Assembly (NCBI RefSeq): GCF_008727775.1
Contig: NZ_CP044232.1
Location: 3,224,001 to 3,288,000 of the forward strand
DNA length: 64,000 nt
From: Microbacterium lushaniae
Lineage (GTDB): Bacteria > Actinomycetota > Actinomycetes > Actinomycetales > Microbacteriaceae
Reading direction: 5' to 3'
The notes beneath the pieces were generated by a model. That model worked only from the letters and a program-made list of their open reading frames with translations, did not search any database and was not told the DNA's origin. Made by a program: the position numbers and the translations under genes. This document shows positions 51,487 through 59,700 of the stretch, one piece after another; within the stretch, counting starts at the first letter, position 1; each line of letters begins with the position of its first letter.

Positions 51487-52379
51487 CGGATCACTCCCCG
51501 CAGTTCGAGCGTGCAGCACTTGATGCCGCCCCCGCCGAGCAGGAGCTCGGAGAGGTCGAGCATCACGGGGGTGTAGCCGCGTTCGCGCAGCTGGGCCTCG
51601 AACCCGACCGCGCGCGGGGAGATGATGACGTTGCGACCGTCGCTGGCGGAGTTCAGGCCGAACACCGCGCCGTCGGCATCCGACACCTGGATGGCGTCGG
51701 GGTAGCGCTCGCGCAGGATCGCCTGGCTGGCCTCGTCGAAGGCGCTGGGGAGGTAGGCGATGTTCGCCCGCTCCACACCCCCGGTCGCTGAGCCTGTCGA
51801 AGGACCCTCGACCGGGTCGAGGACGGCGATCGCGGTGTCGAGGTGGTAGAACCGGGGGTCGGTCAGGGTGAGGGAGACGACCTCGCGGCCGAACACTTCG
51901 CCGACTTCGCGGTGGCTGTCGCCGGTGGAGCGGAAGCCCGTGCCGGCGAGGATCGTCTGGCCGACGAGGAGGAAATCCCCCTCGCCCTCGTTGACCTCCG
52001 CGGGCTCGACGACGTCGAACCCGTTCGCCGCGAACCACTCCATGAACGCCGGCCCCTCGGGGACCCGCTCGGCGAAGCGGAACTTCGGACCGTACGCGAC
52101 GCCGTCGATGACGAACCCGCCGTTGGCGGTGTAGACCATGTCCGGGAGCCCGTCGATGGGGTCGATGAGCTCGACGTCGTGACCGAGCGCGAGGTACGTG
52201 TCGTACAGCGTCTGCCACTGCTGCAGGGCGCGCGCCGTGTCGGTGGGGCGGGCTGGCTCCATCCACGGGTTGATGCTGTAGCTGACCGTGAAGTGCTCGG
52301 GGCGGCACATGAGGTAGCGGCGGTGCTGCTGGGTGCGCTGGGTGCTCGCGGCGGGGGCGACGGATTCGTGCGTGGACAT
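51483..52379 (-). CDS. Amidinotransferase-fold arginine-degrading hydrolase (dimethylargininase / arginine dihydrolase-like)
   Basis: 298 residues from ATG 52379 (GAGGAG ribosome site). RYLMCRPEHFTVSYSINPWMEP and DMVYTANGGFVIDGV form the N-terminal guanidino-binding part. The catalytic histidine is in FYHLDTAIAVLD and the nucleophilic cysteine in IKCCTLELRG near the end. Annotated relatives are dimethylargininases, but the D-x-V-x-T-A-N-G/A-G segment and the adjacent ornithine aminotransferase fit arginine dihydrolases, which release ornithine. A short dispersed repeat inserts about 14 residues (PVEGPSTGSATGG) between the histidine strand and ERANIAYLPSAF. Confidence 0.85.
   Translation of the reverse strand: MSTHESVAPAASTQRTQQHRRYLMCRPEHFTVSYSINPWMEPARPTDTARALQQWQTLYDTYLALGHDVELIDPIDGLPDMVYTANGGFVIDGVAYGPKFRFAERVPEGPAFMEWFAANGFDVVEPAEVNEGEGDFLLVGQTILAGTGFRSTGDSHREVGEVFGREVVSLTLTDPRFYHLDTAIAVLDPVEGPSTGSATGGVERANIAYLPSAFDEASQAILRERYPDAIQVSDADGAVFGLNSASDGRNVIISPRAVGFEAQLRERGYTPVMLDLSELLLGGGGIKCCTLELRGVIR
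51783..51813. repeat. Dispersed GGTCGCTGAGCCTGTCGAAG repeat inserted in frame in a gene
   Basis: The 31-bp stretch with inverted ends GGTCG/CGACC contains GCTGAGCCTGTCGAAGG, a word known as a recurrent extragenic repeat in many high-GC bacteria. Here it lies inside the amidinotransferase-fold gene without breaking the frame. Confidence 0.65.
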
Positions 52380-52507
52380 ACAGCTCCTCGGATGAGTGCG
52401 GCGGACGCTGTCCCCGGGCCCGGCGGAGCTCTGTGAAGCCGGCGATCCGGGCACGCCGCGACCATTGTGCCACGCCCCCACACCCGGGGGCGAGTGGCCC
52501 CTCGCCG

Positions 52508-52580
52508 CGCCGAAACACCACTCTCCGTCCGAAACACCCCGCGTCGCCGGGTGTCTCAGACGGAGAGTGATGTCTCGGCG
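52508..52580. repeat. Nested palindrome between the hydrolase and putA genes
   Basis: CGCCG/CGGCG ends (52508-52512, 52576-52580), CACTCTCCGTC/GACGGAGAGTG (52519-52529, 52559-52569) and ACACCC/GGGTGT (52534-52539, 52549-52554). CGAAACACC occurs twice in the left arm. It begins 130 bp upstream of the hydrolase start and ends 21 bp after the putA stop, and may end the putA message. Confidence 0.75.
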
Positions 52581-52600
52581 GCGGGGGGCCGGGGGGCGGG

Positions 52601-55600
52601 TCAGATGACCGCGGTGCTCCAGGGGTCGGGCGTGCCGTAGCGGTGCGCGGTGATGGAGATCGACTGCTCGCGCAGGAACGGCAGGAGCTCGATGCGCCCG
52701 GCGGTGGTCACCTCGTCGGCGTAGACGGCCAGGTCGGGATCGCCCGCGACCGCGGTGGCCAGCGCCCGGTGCAGCGCCGTGACGCTCTCCCCCGCACCCA
52801 CCAGCCGCGCGCGCGAGGGCCGCGGGGCGGATGCTGCGGCCTCGCCGGCGTCCACCGTGCCGTGCGCGACCATCCGCTGCATCCACTGCTCGTCGGTCTC
52901 CACCGCAACGGGGACGCCGAGATCGCCCAGGGCGCGGCGCACCTCGGCGGGAAGCCCCACCGGAGTGCTCAGCGTGAAGACCCCACCTGCCCGCACGCCC
53001 GCGAGCACGACGCGGAGCACCGCCTGCCACGGAGCATCCGCCGTCGCCCGCACCGCCACGCCGTCGACGGGACGGTAGCGGAGCAGGTTGCGCTCGACCT
53101 GCAGGTGCGACACGTCCTTCACGCGGCCGAACTCCCGGTCCCACGCGATCGCGTCCGACAGGGCGCCCCGGCGGAGCCACTCGAACGCCTCGTAGTGCAG
53201 GCTCGACTGGGCGGCCTCGATGAGGCCCGTGATGCGCGAGTCGAGCCCGCGCAGGTGCAGCGTGGAGGACGGGGGGCCGCCGCTGGTCGCGCGCCACGAT
53301 CCGAGCCCGACGAGGTAGTTCGGCCCGCCGGCCTTGGCGCCGGGACCCACCGAGGAACGCTTCCACCCGCCGAAGGGCTGGCGCTGCACGATCGCGCCGG
53401 TGATCCCGCGGTTGACGTACAGGTTCCCCGCCTGCACGCGGTCCAGCCACAGGGCGAGGTCGCCGGGGTTCTGCGTGTACAGCCCCGCGGTGAGCCCGTA
53501 CTCGACGGCGTTCTGCAGCTCGATCGCCTGCGCGAGGGAGGACGCGCGCATGATGCCGAGCACCGGTCCGAAGAACTCCTCGCGGTGCAGGCGCGATCCG
53601 GGCGACACACCCGTGCGGATGCCGGGGGTCCAGTACCGCCCGGCCTCCTCCGGGCCGAAATCGAGCTCGCGGGGCTCGACGAGCCACCGCTCGCCGTCCT
53701 CCAGCGTCGTCAGCGCCCACGCGAGCTTGCCCTGCGGCACCTGGATGAGCGGGCCGACCTCGCTCAGCGGATCGGACGCGGGGCCCACCCGCAGCGACGT
53801 CGTGGCGTCCACGAGCTGCTGCGCGAACCGCCGCGACCGCGCGACCGGGCCCACGAGGATCGCCAGCGACGCGGCCGAGCACTTCTGGCCGGCATGGCCG
53901 AACGCGCTTCGGACCAGGTCGGATGCGGCCAGGTCGAGGTCGGCGGAGGGCATCACGACGATCGCGTTCTTGCCGCTGGTCTCGGCCAGCAGCGGCAGAT
54001 CGGGCCGCCACGAGCGGAACAGCTGCGCGGTCTCCCACGACCCGGTGAGCACGACCCGCTCGACGGCGGGGTGCTCGATGAGCGATCGGCCGAGGGCGTC
54101 CTCGTCGACGTCGACGAGCGCGAGCACCTCACGCGGGATCCCGGCGTCCCACAGCGCCTCGGCGACCACGGCGGCGCAGCGCCGGGCCTGCGGTGCGGGC
54201 TTGAAGACCACGCCGCTGCCGGCGGCGAGCGCGGCGAGCACGCCACCGGCGGGGATGGCGAGCGGGAAGTTCCAGGGCGGGGCGACGACGGTGACCCGTG
54301 CCGGAGTGAAGACGGCGCCGGGGACGCGGTCGAGCTCGCGCGCGGTCGCGGCGTAGTAGTCGGCGAAGTCGACGGCCTCGCTCACCTCGGTGTCGGCCTC
54401 GGCGAACACTTTGCCGGTCTCGGATGCGGCCACCTCGATGAGCAGGCCTCGCCGGGCGGCGAGGATGCGCGCCGCACGCGTGAGGATCTCCGCCCGCTCC
54501 GCCGCGGAGCGGGCGGCCCACGAGCCGGCGGCGTCGCGCACGCGGGCGAGGATCGCATCCAGCGTGGCGGCGTCGTCCACGCGCGCATCCGTCAGCACGG
54601 CGTCGCCGGCGGCGGAGGCCGGCACGCGGGCCAGCACGGCGGCGGCCCACTCGCGGTTCGCCGGCAGCGCCGCATCCGAATCGGCGGTGTTGCGGAACCC
54701 GGGCGCCCCGACGGCGTCCTCGTCGTCCTCGCGGGCGGAGAACACCGCCGTCTCGACGAAGGCCTCACCGCCGAAGACGACCTGCCCGGCATCGTCGTCG
54801 CCCGGCGACGCCGCGCGCGCGATGCCGAGCACCGCCTGCGTGAGGCCCTCCTCGGCGGCGGGCGGGTCGCGCAGGATGCGGGGGACGTCGGGGGCGGCCT
54901 CGCCGTCGCGCTCCTGGCTGCGCCGGGCGCCGAGGGGCAGTCGCGGATCGGCGGCACGCTCGACGGAGGCGAGATACCGGTCGCGCTCGCGAGCGAACAG
55001 CTCGGGGTCGTCGGCGAGATCGAACGCCGTGGAGAGGAAGTTCTCCCCCGAGGCGTTCTCCTCCAGCCGCCGCACGAGGTAGCTGATCGCGACGTCGAAT
55101 TCGTCGGGTCGCACGACCGGCACGTACAGCAGGACCGGCCCCACTTCGCGGGCCACCGCGGCCGCCTGCCCCTGGGCCATGCCGAGGAGCATCTCGACCT
55201 CGATGTCGGCGCTCACGCCGCGCTCGGAGGCGAGCAGCCACGCGTGGGCGATGTCGAAGAGGTTGTGGCCGGCCACCCCGACGCGCACCGCGGAGGTCGA
55301 TTCGGGGCGGAGCGCTTCGGCGAGGCATCGCAGGTAGTTCGCGTCGGTGTCGAGCTTGCTGTCGTACGTGGCCGGCCGCCACCCGTGGAGCACCGCATCC
55401 ACGCGCTCCATCGCGAGGTTGGCGCCCTTGACGAGGCGGATCTTGATGCGCGCACCGCCCGCGGCCACGCGCTGGCGCGCCCACGCGGTGAGTTCGCGCA
55501 GCGCCGGCAGCGCATCGGGCAGATACGCCTGCAGCACGATCCCGGCTTCCAGCCCGCTCAGGCGCGGGTCTTCCAGCACGCGCGTGAACACCGCGATCGT

Positions 55601-56290
55601 AAGGTCGAGGTCGCGGTACTCCTCCATGTCGAGGTTGATGAACGTGCCGTCGGCGGCGGCGCTGAGGTACAGCGGCATGAGCCGGTCGGCGACGCGCTCG
55701 ACCATGTCGTCGAACGCCCACAGCGTCACGTGCGACGCGATCGCCGACACCTTGACCGAGACGTAGTCGACGTCGGGGCGGCGGATGAGGTCGTGGATGC
55801 CGTCGAGCCGGCGCTGCGCTTCGGCTTCTCCCAGCACGGCCTCCCCCAGCAGATTGAGGTTGAGCCGCGCGCCGCCCTCCCGCAGCTTCGCGAGGGCCGG
55901 ACCGAGCTTGGCTGGACGCGCATCGACGACGAGGTGGCCCACCATCTCCCGCAGCGCACGGCGCGCGATCGGGACGACGGGGGCGGGGAGCGCAGGGGCC
56001 ACCATCCCGCCGACGTGGACGGCGCCGCGCAGATACCACGGGAGGAATTCGGGCACGAGCGGGGCGATGCGGTGCAGCTGGGATGCGGCGGCCGCCAGGC
56101 TCTCCGGCCGCATGACGCCGTCGACGAACCCGATCGTGAAGGGCAGTCCGTGCGGGTCGCGGAGGACGCCGGCCAGGCGCTGTGCCGATCGGTCCGTCGG
56201 CTCCGCGGCGGATTCGGCCACCCACCGGGCGGCGAGTTCGACGGCACGGTCCGCGAGGTCGGGAGGCAGCGCGGGCGCAGTCGTGCTCAT
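52601..56290 (-). CDS. putA: Bifunctional proline dehydrogenase / glutamate-semialdehyde dehydrogenase
   Basis: 1229 residues. Residues 1 to about 450 are the FAD proline dehydrogenase barrel: LNLLGEAVLGEAEAQRR, YVSVKVSAIASHVTLWAFD, FINLDMEEYRDLDLT, QAYLPDALPAL, KIRLVKGANLAMERV and VRVGVAGHNLFDIAHA. Residues from about 520 to 1000 are the aldehyde dehydrogenase: PWNFPLAIPAGGVLAALAAG, ETSGKNAIVV and the catalytic cysteine in HAGQKCSAASLAI near residue 800. A C-terminal extension of about 200 residues follows. It oxidises proline to glutamate through channelled glutamate semialdehyde. The start is preceded by a -10 element 7 bp away. Confidence 0.95.
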   Translation of the reverse strand: MSTTAPALPPDLADRAVELAARWVAESAAEPTDRSAQRLAGVLRDPHGLPFTIGFVDGVMRPESLAAAASQLHRIAPLVPEFLPWYLRGAVHVGGMVAPALPAPVVPIARRALREMVGHLVVDARPAKLGPALAKLREGGARLNLNLLGEAVLGEAEAQRRLDGIHDLIRRPDVDYVSVKVSAIASHVTLWAFDDMVERVADRLMPLYLSAAADGTFINLDMEEYRDLDLTIAVFTRVLEDPRLSGLEAGIVLQAYLPDALPALRELTAWARQRVAAGGARIKIRLVKGANLAMERVDAVLHGWRPATYDSKLDTDANYLRCLAEALRPESTSAVRVGVAGHNLFDIAHAWLLASERGVSADIEVEMLLGMAQGQAAAVAREVGPVLLYVPVVRPDEFDVAISYLVRRLEENASGENFLSTAFDLADDPELFARERDRYLASVERAADPRLPLGARRSQERDGEAAPDVPRILRDPPAAEEGLTQAVLGIARAASPGDDDAGQVVFGGEAFVETAVFSAREDDEDAVGAPGFRNTADSDAALPANREWAAAVLARVPASAAGDAVLTDARVDDAATLDAILARVRDAAGSWAARSAAERAEILTRAARILAARRGLLIEVAASETGKVFAEADTEVSEAVDFADYYAATARELDRVPGAVFTPARVTVVAPPWNFPLAIPAGGVLAALAAGSGVVFKPAPQARRCAAVVAEALWDAGIPREVLALVDVDEDALGRSLIEHPAVERVVLTGSWETAQLFRSWRPDLPLLAETSGKNAIVVMPSADLDLAASDLVRSAFGHAGQKCSAASLAILVGPVARSRRFAQQLVDATTSLRVGPASDPLSEVGPLIQVPQGKLAWALTTLEDGERWLVEPRELDFGPEEAGRYWTPGIRTGVSPGSRLHREEFFGPVLGIMRASSLAQAIELQNAVEYGLTAGLYTQNPGDLALWLDRVQAGNLYVNRGITGAIVQRQPFGGWKRSSVGPGAKAGGPNYLVGLGSWRATSGGPPSSTLHLRGLDSRITGLIEAAQSSLHYEAFEWLRRGALSDAIAWDREFGRVKDVSHLQVERNLLRYRPVDGVAVRATADAPWQAVLRVVLAGVRAGGVFTLSTPVGLPAEVRRALGDLGVPVAVETDEQWMQRMVAHGTVDAGEAAASAPRPSRARLVGAGESVTALHRALATAVAGDPDLAVYADEVTTAGRIELLPFLREQSISITAHRYGTPDPWSTAVI

Positions 56291-56297
56291 GCTCGAC

Positions 56298-56303
56298 AGC
56301 CTA
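56298..56303 (-). promoter_or_regulatory. -10 box TAGGCT of a probably leaderless putA transcript
   Basis: On the minus strand TAGGCT ends 7 bp before ATG 56290, so the message is expected to start at the AUG. Confidence 0.45.
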
Positions 56304-56489
56304 GGCAGGCGCTCCCGGCCGCCGGATGCGCCGTGCCGCGCGCCGCGGCAACTCTCCCCGCCGCCCGCCGCGGCCCGTATCGAGCGGCAGGAGGCACCGC
56401 CAAGATTGTCGGTGAAGGTGAACTGATCGGTAACCTGGCACCACGTGCGTCCGGCGGGGGTCCGGGCAGTGCGTTCCGAGGGGGATCAG

Positions 56490-58844
56490 GTGTTCACTTC
56501 TGTGCTCTGGTGGGTGGGTATCGCCGCATCCGTTCTACTGCTGGCCGCGGGCACCCTCCTGGTGGTGCTCGGCGCCCGTCGGCTCCGCCGCCGTCCGGCC
56601 CCGGCGACGACGCCGCCGACGGAGCCGGCGGCCGCCGCGCCCAGCCCCCACTACCCCCCGTACGACCCCGCGAACCCGCACTACCGCGACGGCTGGCAGT
56701 TCGTGCAGGGCCAGTGGACGCAGGTGCAGGTGTGGGATGCCCCGTCGCAGCAGTGGTACGTCCACGGGGTCGACGCCACGGGCGCCCCGACGGCGACAGC
56801 GGTCGGCGTGCGCACAGCGGCCGCCGCATCCGCCCCGAAGCGGCGGACTGCCGGCATCGCCATGCTCACCGTCGGCGCCGTGGTCGCCGTGGCCGCGATC
56901 CCCCTCGGCGTGGCATCCGCCGGTCCGCTTCTGACCAGCACCGCCGCCGCCGGGGGGCTGCCGACGGACATCGTCTCCGAATCCGCGGACTTCCGGTACA
57001 CCGCCCCCGTCGACATCGCCGACGACGAGGAACTCACCTTCCGGTTCCGCGTCGACCCGGAGACGTACGACGAAGAGTCGTACATGAAGCGCAGCACCGC
57101 GATGGTGGCCGCCTACTACGACTCCGACTTCAGCCAGCTGGCGGATTACTACCTCCGCTCGTCGTCCATCGACCACTCGGTCACGCTCTCGCCCTCCCCG
57201 CCGAAGATCCGCGACGCCGACGCCGATCCGCTCTTCGGAGAGGACGAGCGGAGGTCGTGGGCGCCGATGGACACGCTGTACGTCGTGCAGTACCTCGACC
57301 CCGACGGCAAGGAATTCGACAAGCCGATCGTGACGATGGCGCGCGTGCGTCCGACCACCGAGGTGCCGGCCACGCCGCAGGTGCAGTACACCGCCGCCAC
57401 CGACGGATTCCTCGAGCTCACGTGGGCGCCGGTGGACGGCGCCGTGGAGTACGTGCCGCTGCTGGCCACCACGAACCCCGACATCGGGTACACCGTGTAC
57501 GAGGCGCTGGACACCGTGGACGGTTCCGCGACGGCCTGGTCCACGCGGGATGTCGAGACCGAGGACTGCTGGTTCAGCGGTATCGGCGACAGCGTGCAGA
57601 ACTGCGCCCTGAGAGGGGCGTACCTCGCTCTCGAGAACGGGGAGGCCATCGGCTACGGTCTGATGGCGATCGGCGAGGACGGCACCCGCTCGTTCATCGA
57701 CCGCTTCGACGGCCGCATGCTCAACGCGATGCTGCCCGGAGAGGTGTCGATCGAACGCCCCGCCGGCACCACCACGGTGTACACCGGCGCCCCGGACAGC
57801 TTTCCCACCACCGCGCGCACCCTCACCGTCGGAGCCACCGAGGGCGACGTGCCGCTGGTGTTCGACCGCGCCGAACGCAACGGTGCGACCGGCTACATCC
57901 ACGCGCGCGTGCCGGGTACCGCCGCGGCGGTCTCGCTGGGCTGGGATTACGTGGACGGCACGTGGGACGCGTTCGTCGAGGGGGTGCGCGCGCGACTGGA
58001 GGCAGCACTCCCCCGCCCCACCGGCATCTTCGAATCGTCGTACCAGGAGCTGGCCACGCCCGCGTCCGACGCGCCCGTGTCGCGGGAAGCGCCCGAGGTG
58101 GACTTCCCGCTGCCCGACGAGTTCGGGGAGATCGGCGAATACGTCGCGGCGAATCTCATCGCGGGCAACGAGCGCATCGACATGGATGCGGTGGCCAACC
58201 CCTTCGCGCCTGGTGAACTCGTGGAGGCGGTGATCAGCCAGACCCCGTACGCGATGGTGCGCACCTACAGCCTCAGGCAGATCGAGGAGCGCCTCGTGCT
58301 CGAAGTGGACTACCCGCTCCCCGTCGAGGAGATGCGCCGCGTGCAGGAGGAGACCCGCGCCAAGGCGCAGGCGGTCGTCGCGGAGGTGGTGCGCGACGGC
58401 ATGAGCGAGCGCGACACCGCGCTCGCTCTGAACGACTGGATCGTCGCCCACGCCGAGTACGACTACGTCGCCTTCGACGCCGTCCAGGCCGACCGCAGCC
58501 GCTGGTACGCGCCGGAGTACGCGCCGGCGTGGCGGGCCGACGGGATCCTGCTCGGCGGGTCGGGGGTGTGCGCCGGGTACGCGCTCGCTTACAAGCTCCT
58601 CTCCGACGAGGCCGGGATCGAGTCGGTGTACGTCGTGGGCAACGCCAACGCGAGCGGGCATGCCTGGAACAAGACGTTCATGGACGGCAAGTGGCAGGTC
58701 GTCGATCCGACCTGGAACGACGCGCCGACACCCAACGAGCTGTTCGGCATCACCGACGAGATCGCGCTCACGCAGTGGAGCCACGAGCTCAGTTCGGAAC
58801 GCTGGACCATCCCCTCGATGGTCGGGCAGTACGCGGCCGGCTGA
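56490..58844 (+). CDS. Membrane-anchored protein with C-terminal transglutaminase-like domain
   Basis: 784 residues from GTG 56490 with GAGGGGGAT as ribosome-binding site. One membrane span lies at residues 4-25, followed by basic and Pro/Ala-rich sequence, then YRDGWQFVQGQWTQVQVWD, a W-rich segment, and a second hydrophobic segment near residue 125. The long middle region shows no known domain. The C-terminal part has a transglutaminase triad: LGGSGVCAGYALAYKLL near residue 692, SGHAWNKTF near 724 and QVVDPTWND near 740. The catalytic domain is presumably extracytoplasmic. It could be a protease or cross-linking enzyme; the substrate is unknown. Confidence 0.8.
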   Translation: MFTSVLWWVGIAASVLLLAAGTLLVVLGARRLRRRPAPATTPPTEPAAAAPSPHYPPYDPANPHYRDGWQFVQGQWTQVQVWDAPSQQWYVHGVDATGAPTATAVGVRTAAAASAPKRRTAGIAMLTVGAVVAVAAIPLGVASAGPLLTSTAAAGGLPTDIVSESADFRYTAPVDIADDEELTFRFRVDPETYDEESYMKRSTAMVAAYYDSDFSQLADYYLRSSSIDHSVTLSPSPPKIRDADADPLFGEDERRSWAPMDTLYVVQYLDPDGKEFDKPIVTMARVRPTTEVPATPQVQYTAATDGFLELTWAPVDGAVEYVPLLATTNPDIGYTVYEALDTVDGSATAWSTRDVETEDCWFSGIGDSVQNCALRGAYLALENGEAIGYGLMAIGEDGTRSFIDRFDGRMLNAMLPGEVSIERPAGTTTVYTGAPDSFPTTARTLTVGATEGDVPLVFDRAERNGATGYIHARVPGTAAAVSLGWDYVDGTWDAFVEGVRARLEAALPRPTGIFESSYQELATPASDAPVSREAPEVDFPLPDEFGEIGEYVAANLIAGNERIDMDAVANPFAPGELVEAVISQTPYAMVRTYSLRQIEERLVLEVDYPLPVEEMRRVQEETRAKAQAVVAEVVRDGMSERDTALALNDWIVAHAEYDYVAFDAVQADRSRWYAPEYAPAWRADGILLGGSGVCAGYALAYKLLSDEAGIESVYVVGNANASGHAWNKTFMDGKWQVVDPTWNDAPTPNELFGITDEIALTQWSHELSSERWTIPSMVGQYAAG

Positions 58845-59408
58845 TCAGTCCCAGACGCTGGGCGCGGGACGGCGCTGCGAGGGGAGTGCGGATGCCGCGG
58901 CCCACTCGTGCACCCACGGCTCGACGTCGGGCAGCCCCTCGGGGTAGCCGAGCGCGGTGAACAGCTCGTCGTGGTCGACGGTGCCGCCCGAGCGCTTGAG
59001 CATGCGAGCGCGGATGATCGCCCGCGCATAGATCTCGCCGCGCACGACGGCCCTGTGCTCGAGGTACAGCGCCCGGTCGTCGTGGCCGATCAGGCGCGTC
59101 TCCAGCTCGAAGCGCTGCCACAGGTTGAGCGACTTGCGGAAGGTGACCGTCTCGCTGGAGACCACCGGGTACCACCCGTGGGTGTTCATCTCCTCCAGCA
59201 GGCCCGTCCGCACGAGCAGATCCCACCGGCCCAGGTCGAACACCGACAGGTAGCGGCCGTTGTTCATGTGCTTGAGGATGTCGATGTCGGTGGGGAGGGT
59301 CCTCAGCCGGATGCGACCGACCGCGCTGGGCGGGAGCCGCTCCCCCGAGCGGCGCACGGAGCGCCGTGCGCGGGCGATGACGAAGAGGGTGCGCCAGAGG
59401 AGATTCAC
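58845..59408 (-). CDS. Thioesterase-like protein (THEM6/4HBT hot-dog family)
   Basis: 187 residues from GTG 59408. RLRTLPTDIDILKHMNNGRYLSVFDLGRWDLLVRTGLLEEM is the hot-dog helix of THEM6-type thioesterases, with D-x-D near residue 50. VVSSETVTFRKSLNLWQRFELETRLIGHDDRALYLEH follows. It probably hydrolyses acyl-CoA. A TACGCT -10 element 8 bp before the GTG suggests a leaderless message. It is convergent with the transglutaminase gene and not linked to neighbours. Confidence 0.8.
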   Translation of the reverse strand: MNLLWRTLFVIARARRSVRRSGERLPPSAVGRIRLRTLPTDIDILKHMNNGRYLSVFDLGRWDLLVRTGLLEEMNTHGWYPVVSSETVTFRKSLNLWQRFELETRLIGHDDRALYLEHRAVVRGEIYARAIIRARMLKRSGGTVDHDELFTALGYPEGLPDVEPWVHEWAAASALPSQRRPAPSVWD

Positions 59409-59416
59409 GATCCGCG

Positions 59417-59422
59417 AGCGTA
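59417..59422 (-). promoter_or_regulatory. -10-like TACGCT upstream of thioesterase
   Basis: On the minus strand TACGCT ends 8 bp before GTG 59408. It is consistent with a leaderless start but weaker than the other cases. Confidence 0.35.
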
Positions 59423-59515
59423 GCTTCCCGCACGCCGCCCGCGCATTCGGTTGTGGGATGCCGACAGTCCGGCGGTGGCCTCGGCCCACCCCCGGCTCGG
59501 CTCAGCCACATCCAG

Positions 59516-59661
59516 CCCAGCCTCGGCTCAGCCCCACGTTCGCGCCACATCCCCAGCCCAGCCTCGGCTCAGCCCCACGTCCGCGCCACATCCGTGCATC
59601 CGCGCCAATTCTTAGTGGCGCGGATGCAGCGAACAGGCGCGAACGTGGGACGGCGCGAACG
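59516..59661. repeat. Direct repeat plus palindromic element related to the 2396-2870 family
   Basis: A 37-base unit starting CCCAGCCTCGGCTCAGCC occurs at 59516 and 59557 (period 41). The second unit runs into a perfect inverted repeat GCATCCGCGCCA (59596-59607) and TGGCGCGGATGC (59616-59627) with an 8-base loop ATTCTTAG, followed by GAACAGGCGCGAACGTGG. Order and words match the elements at 2396-2870. Intergenic between a thioesterase and the arabinofuranosidase. Confidence 0.8.
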
Positions 59662-59700
59662 TGGGCGGCGCGGGCGGGCCCGGGGCGGGCGGGGCGGGGA

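Noticed and set aside
52643..58216. Very long open frame on the plus strand, 1857 codons
   Set aside because: It is antisense to putA and then out of frame with the transglutaminase gene. Its composition is dominated by Arg, Gly, His and Ala, as expected of a shadow frame in high-GC DNA.
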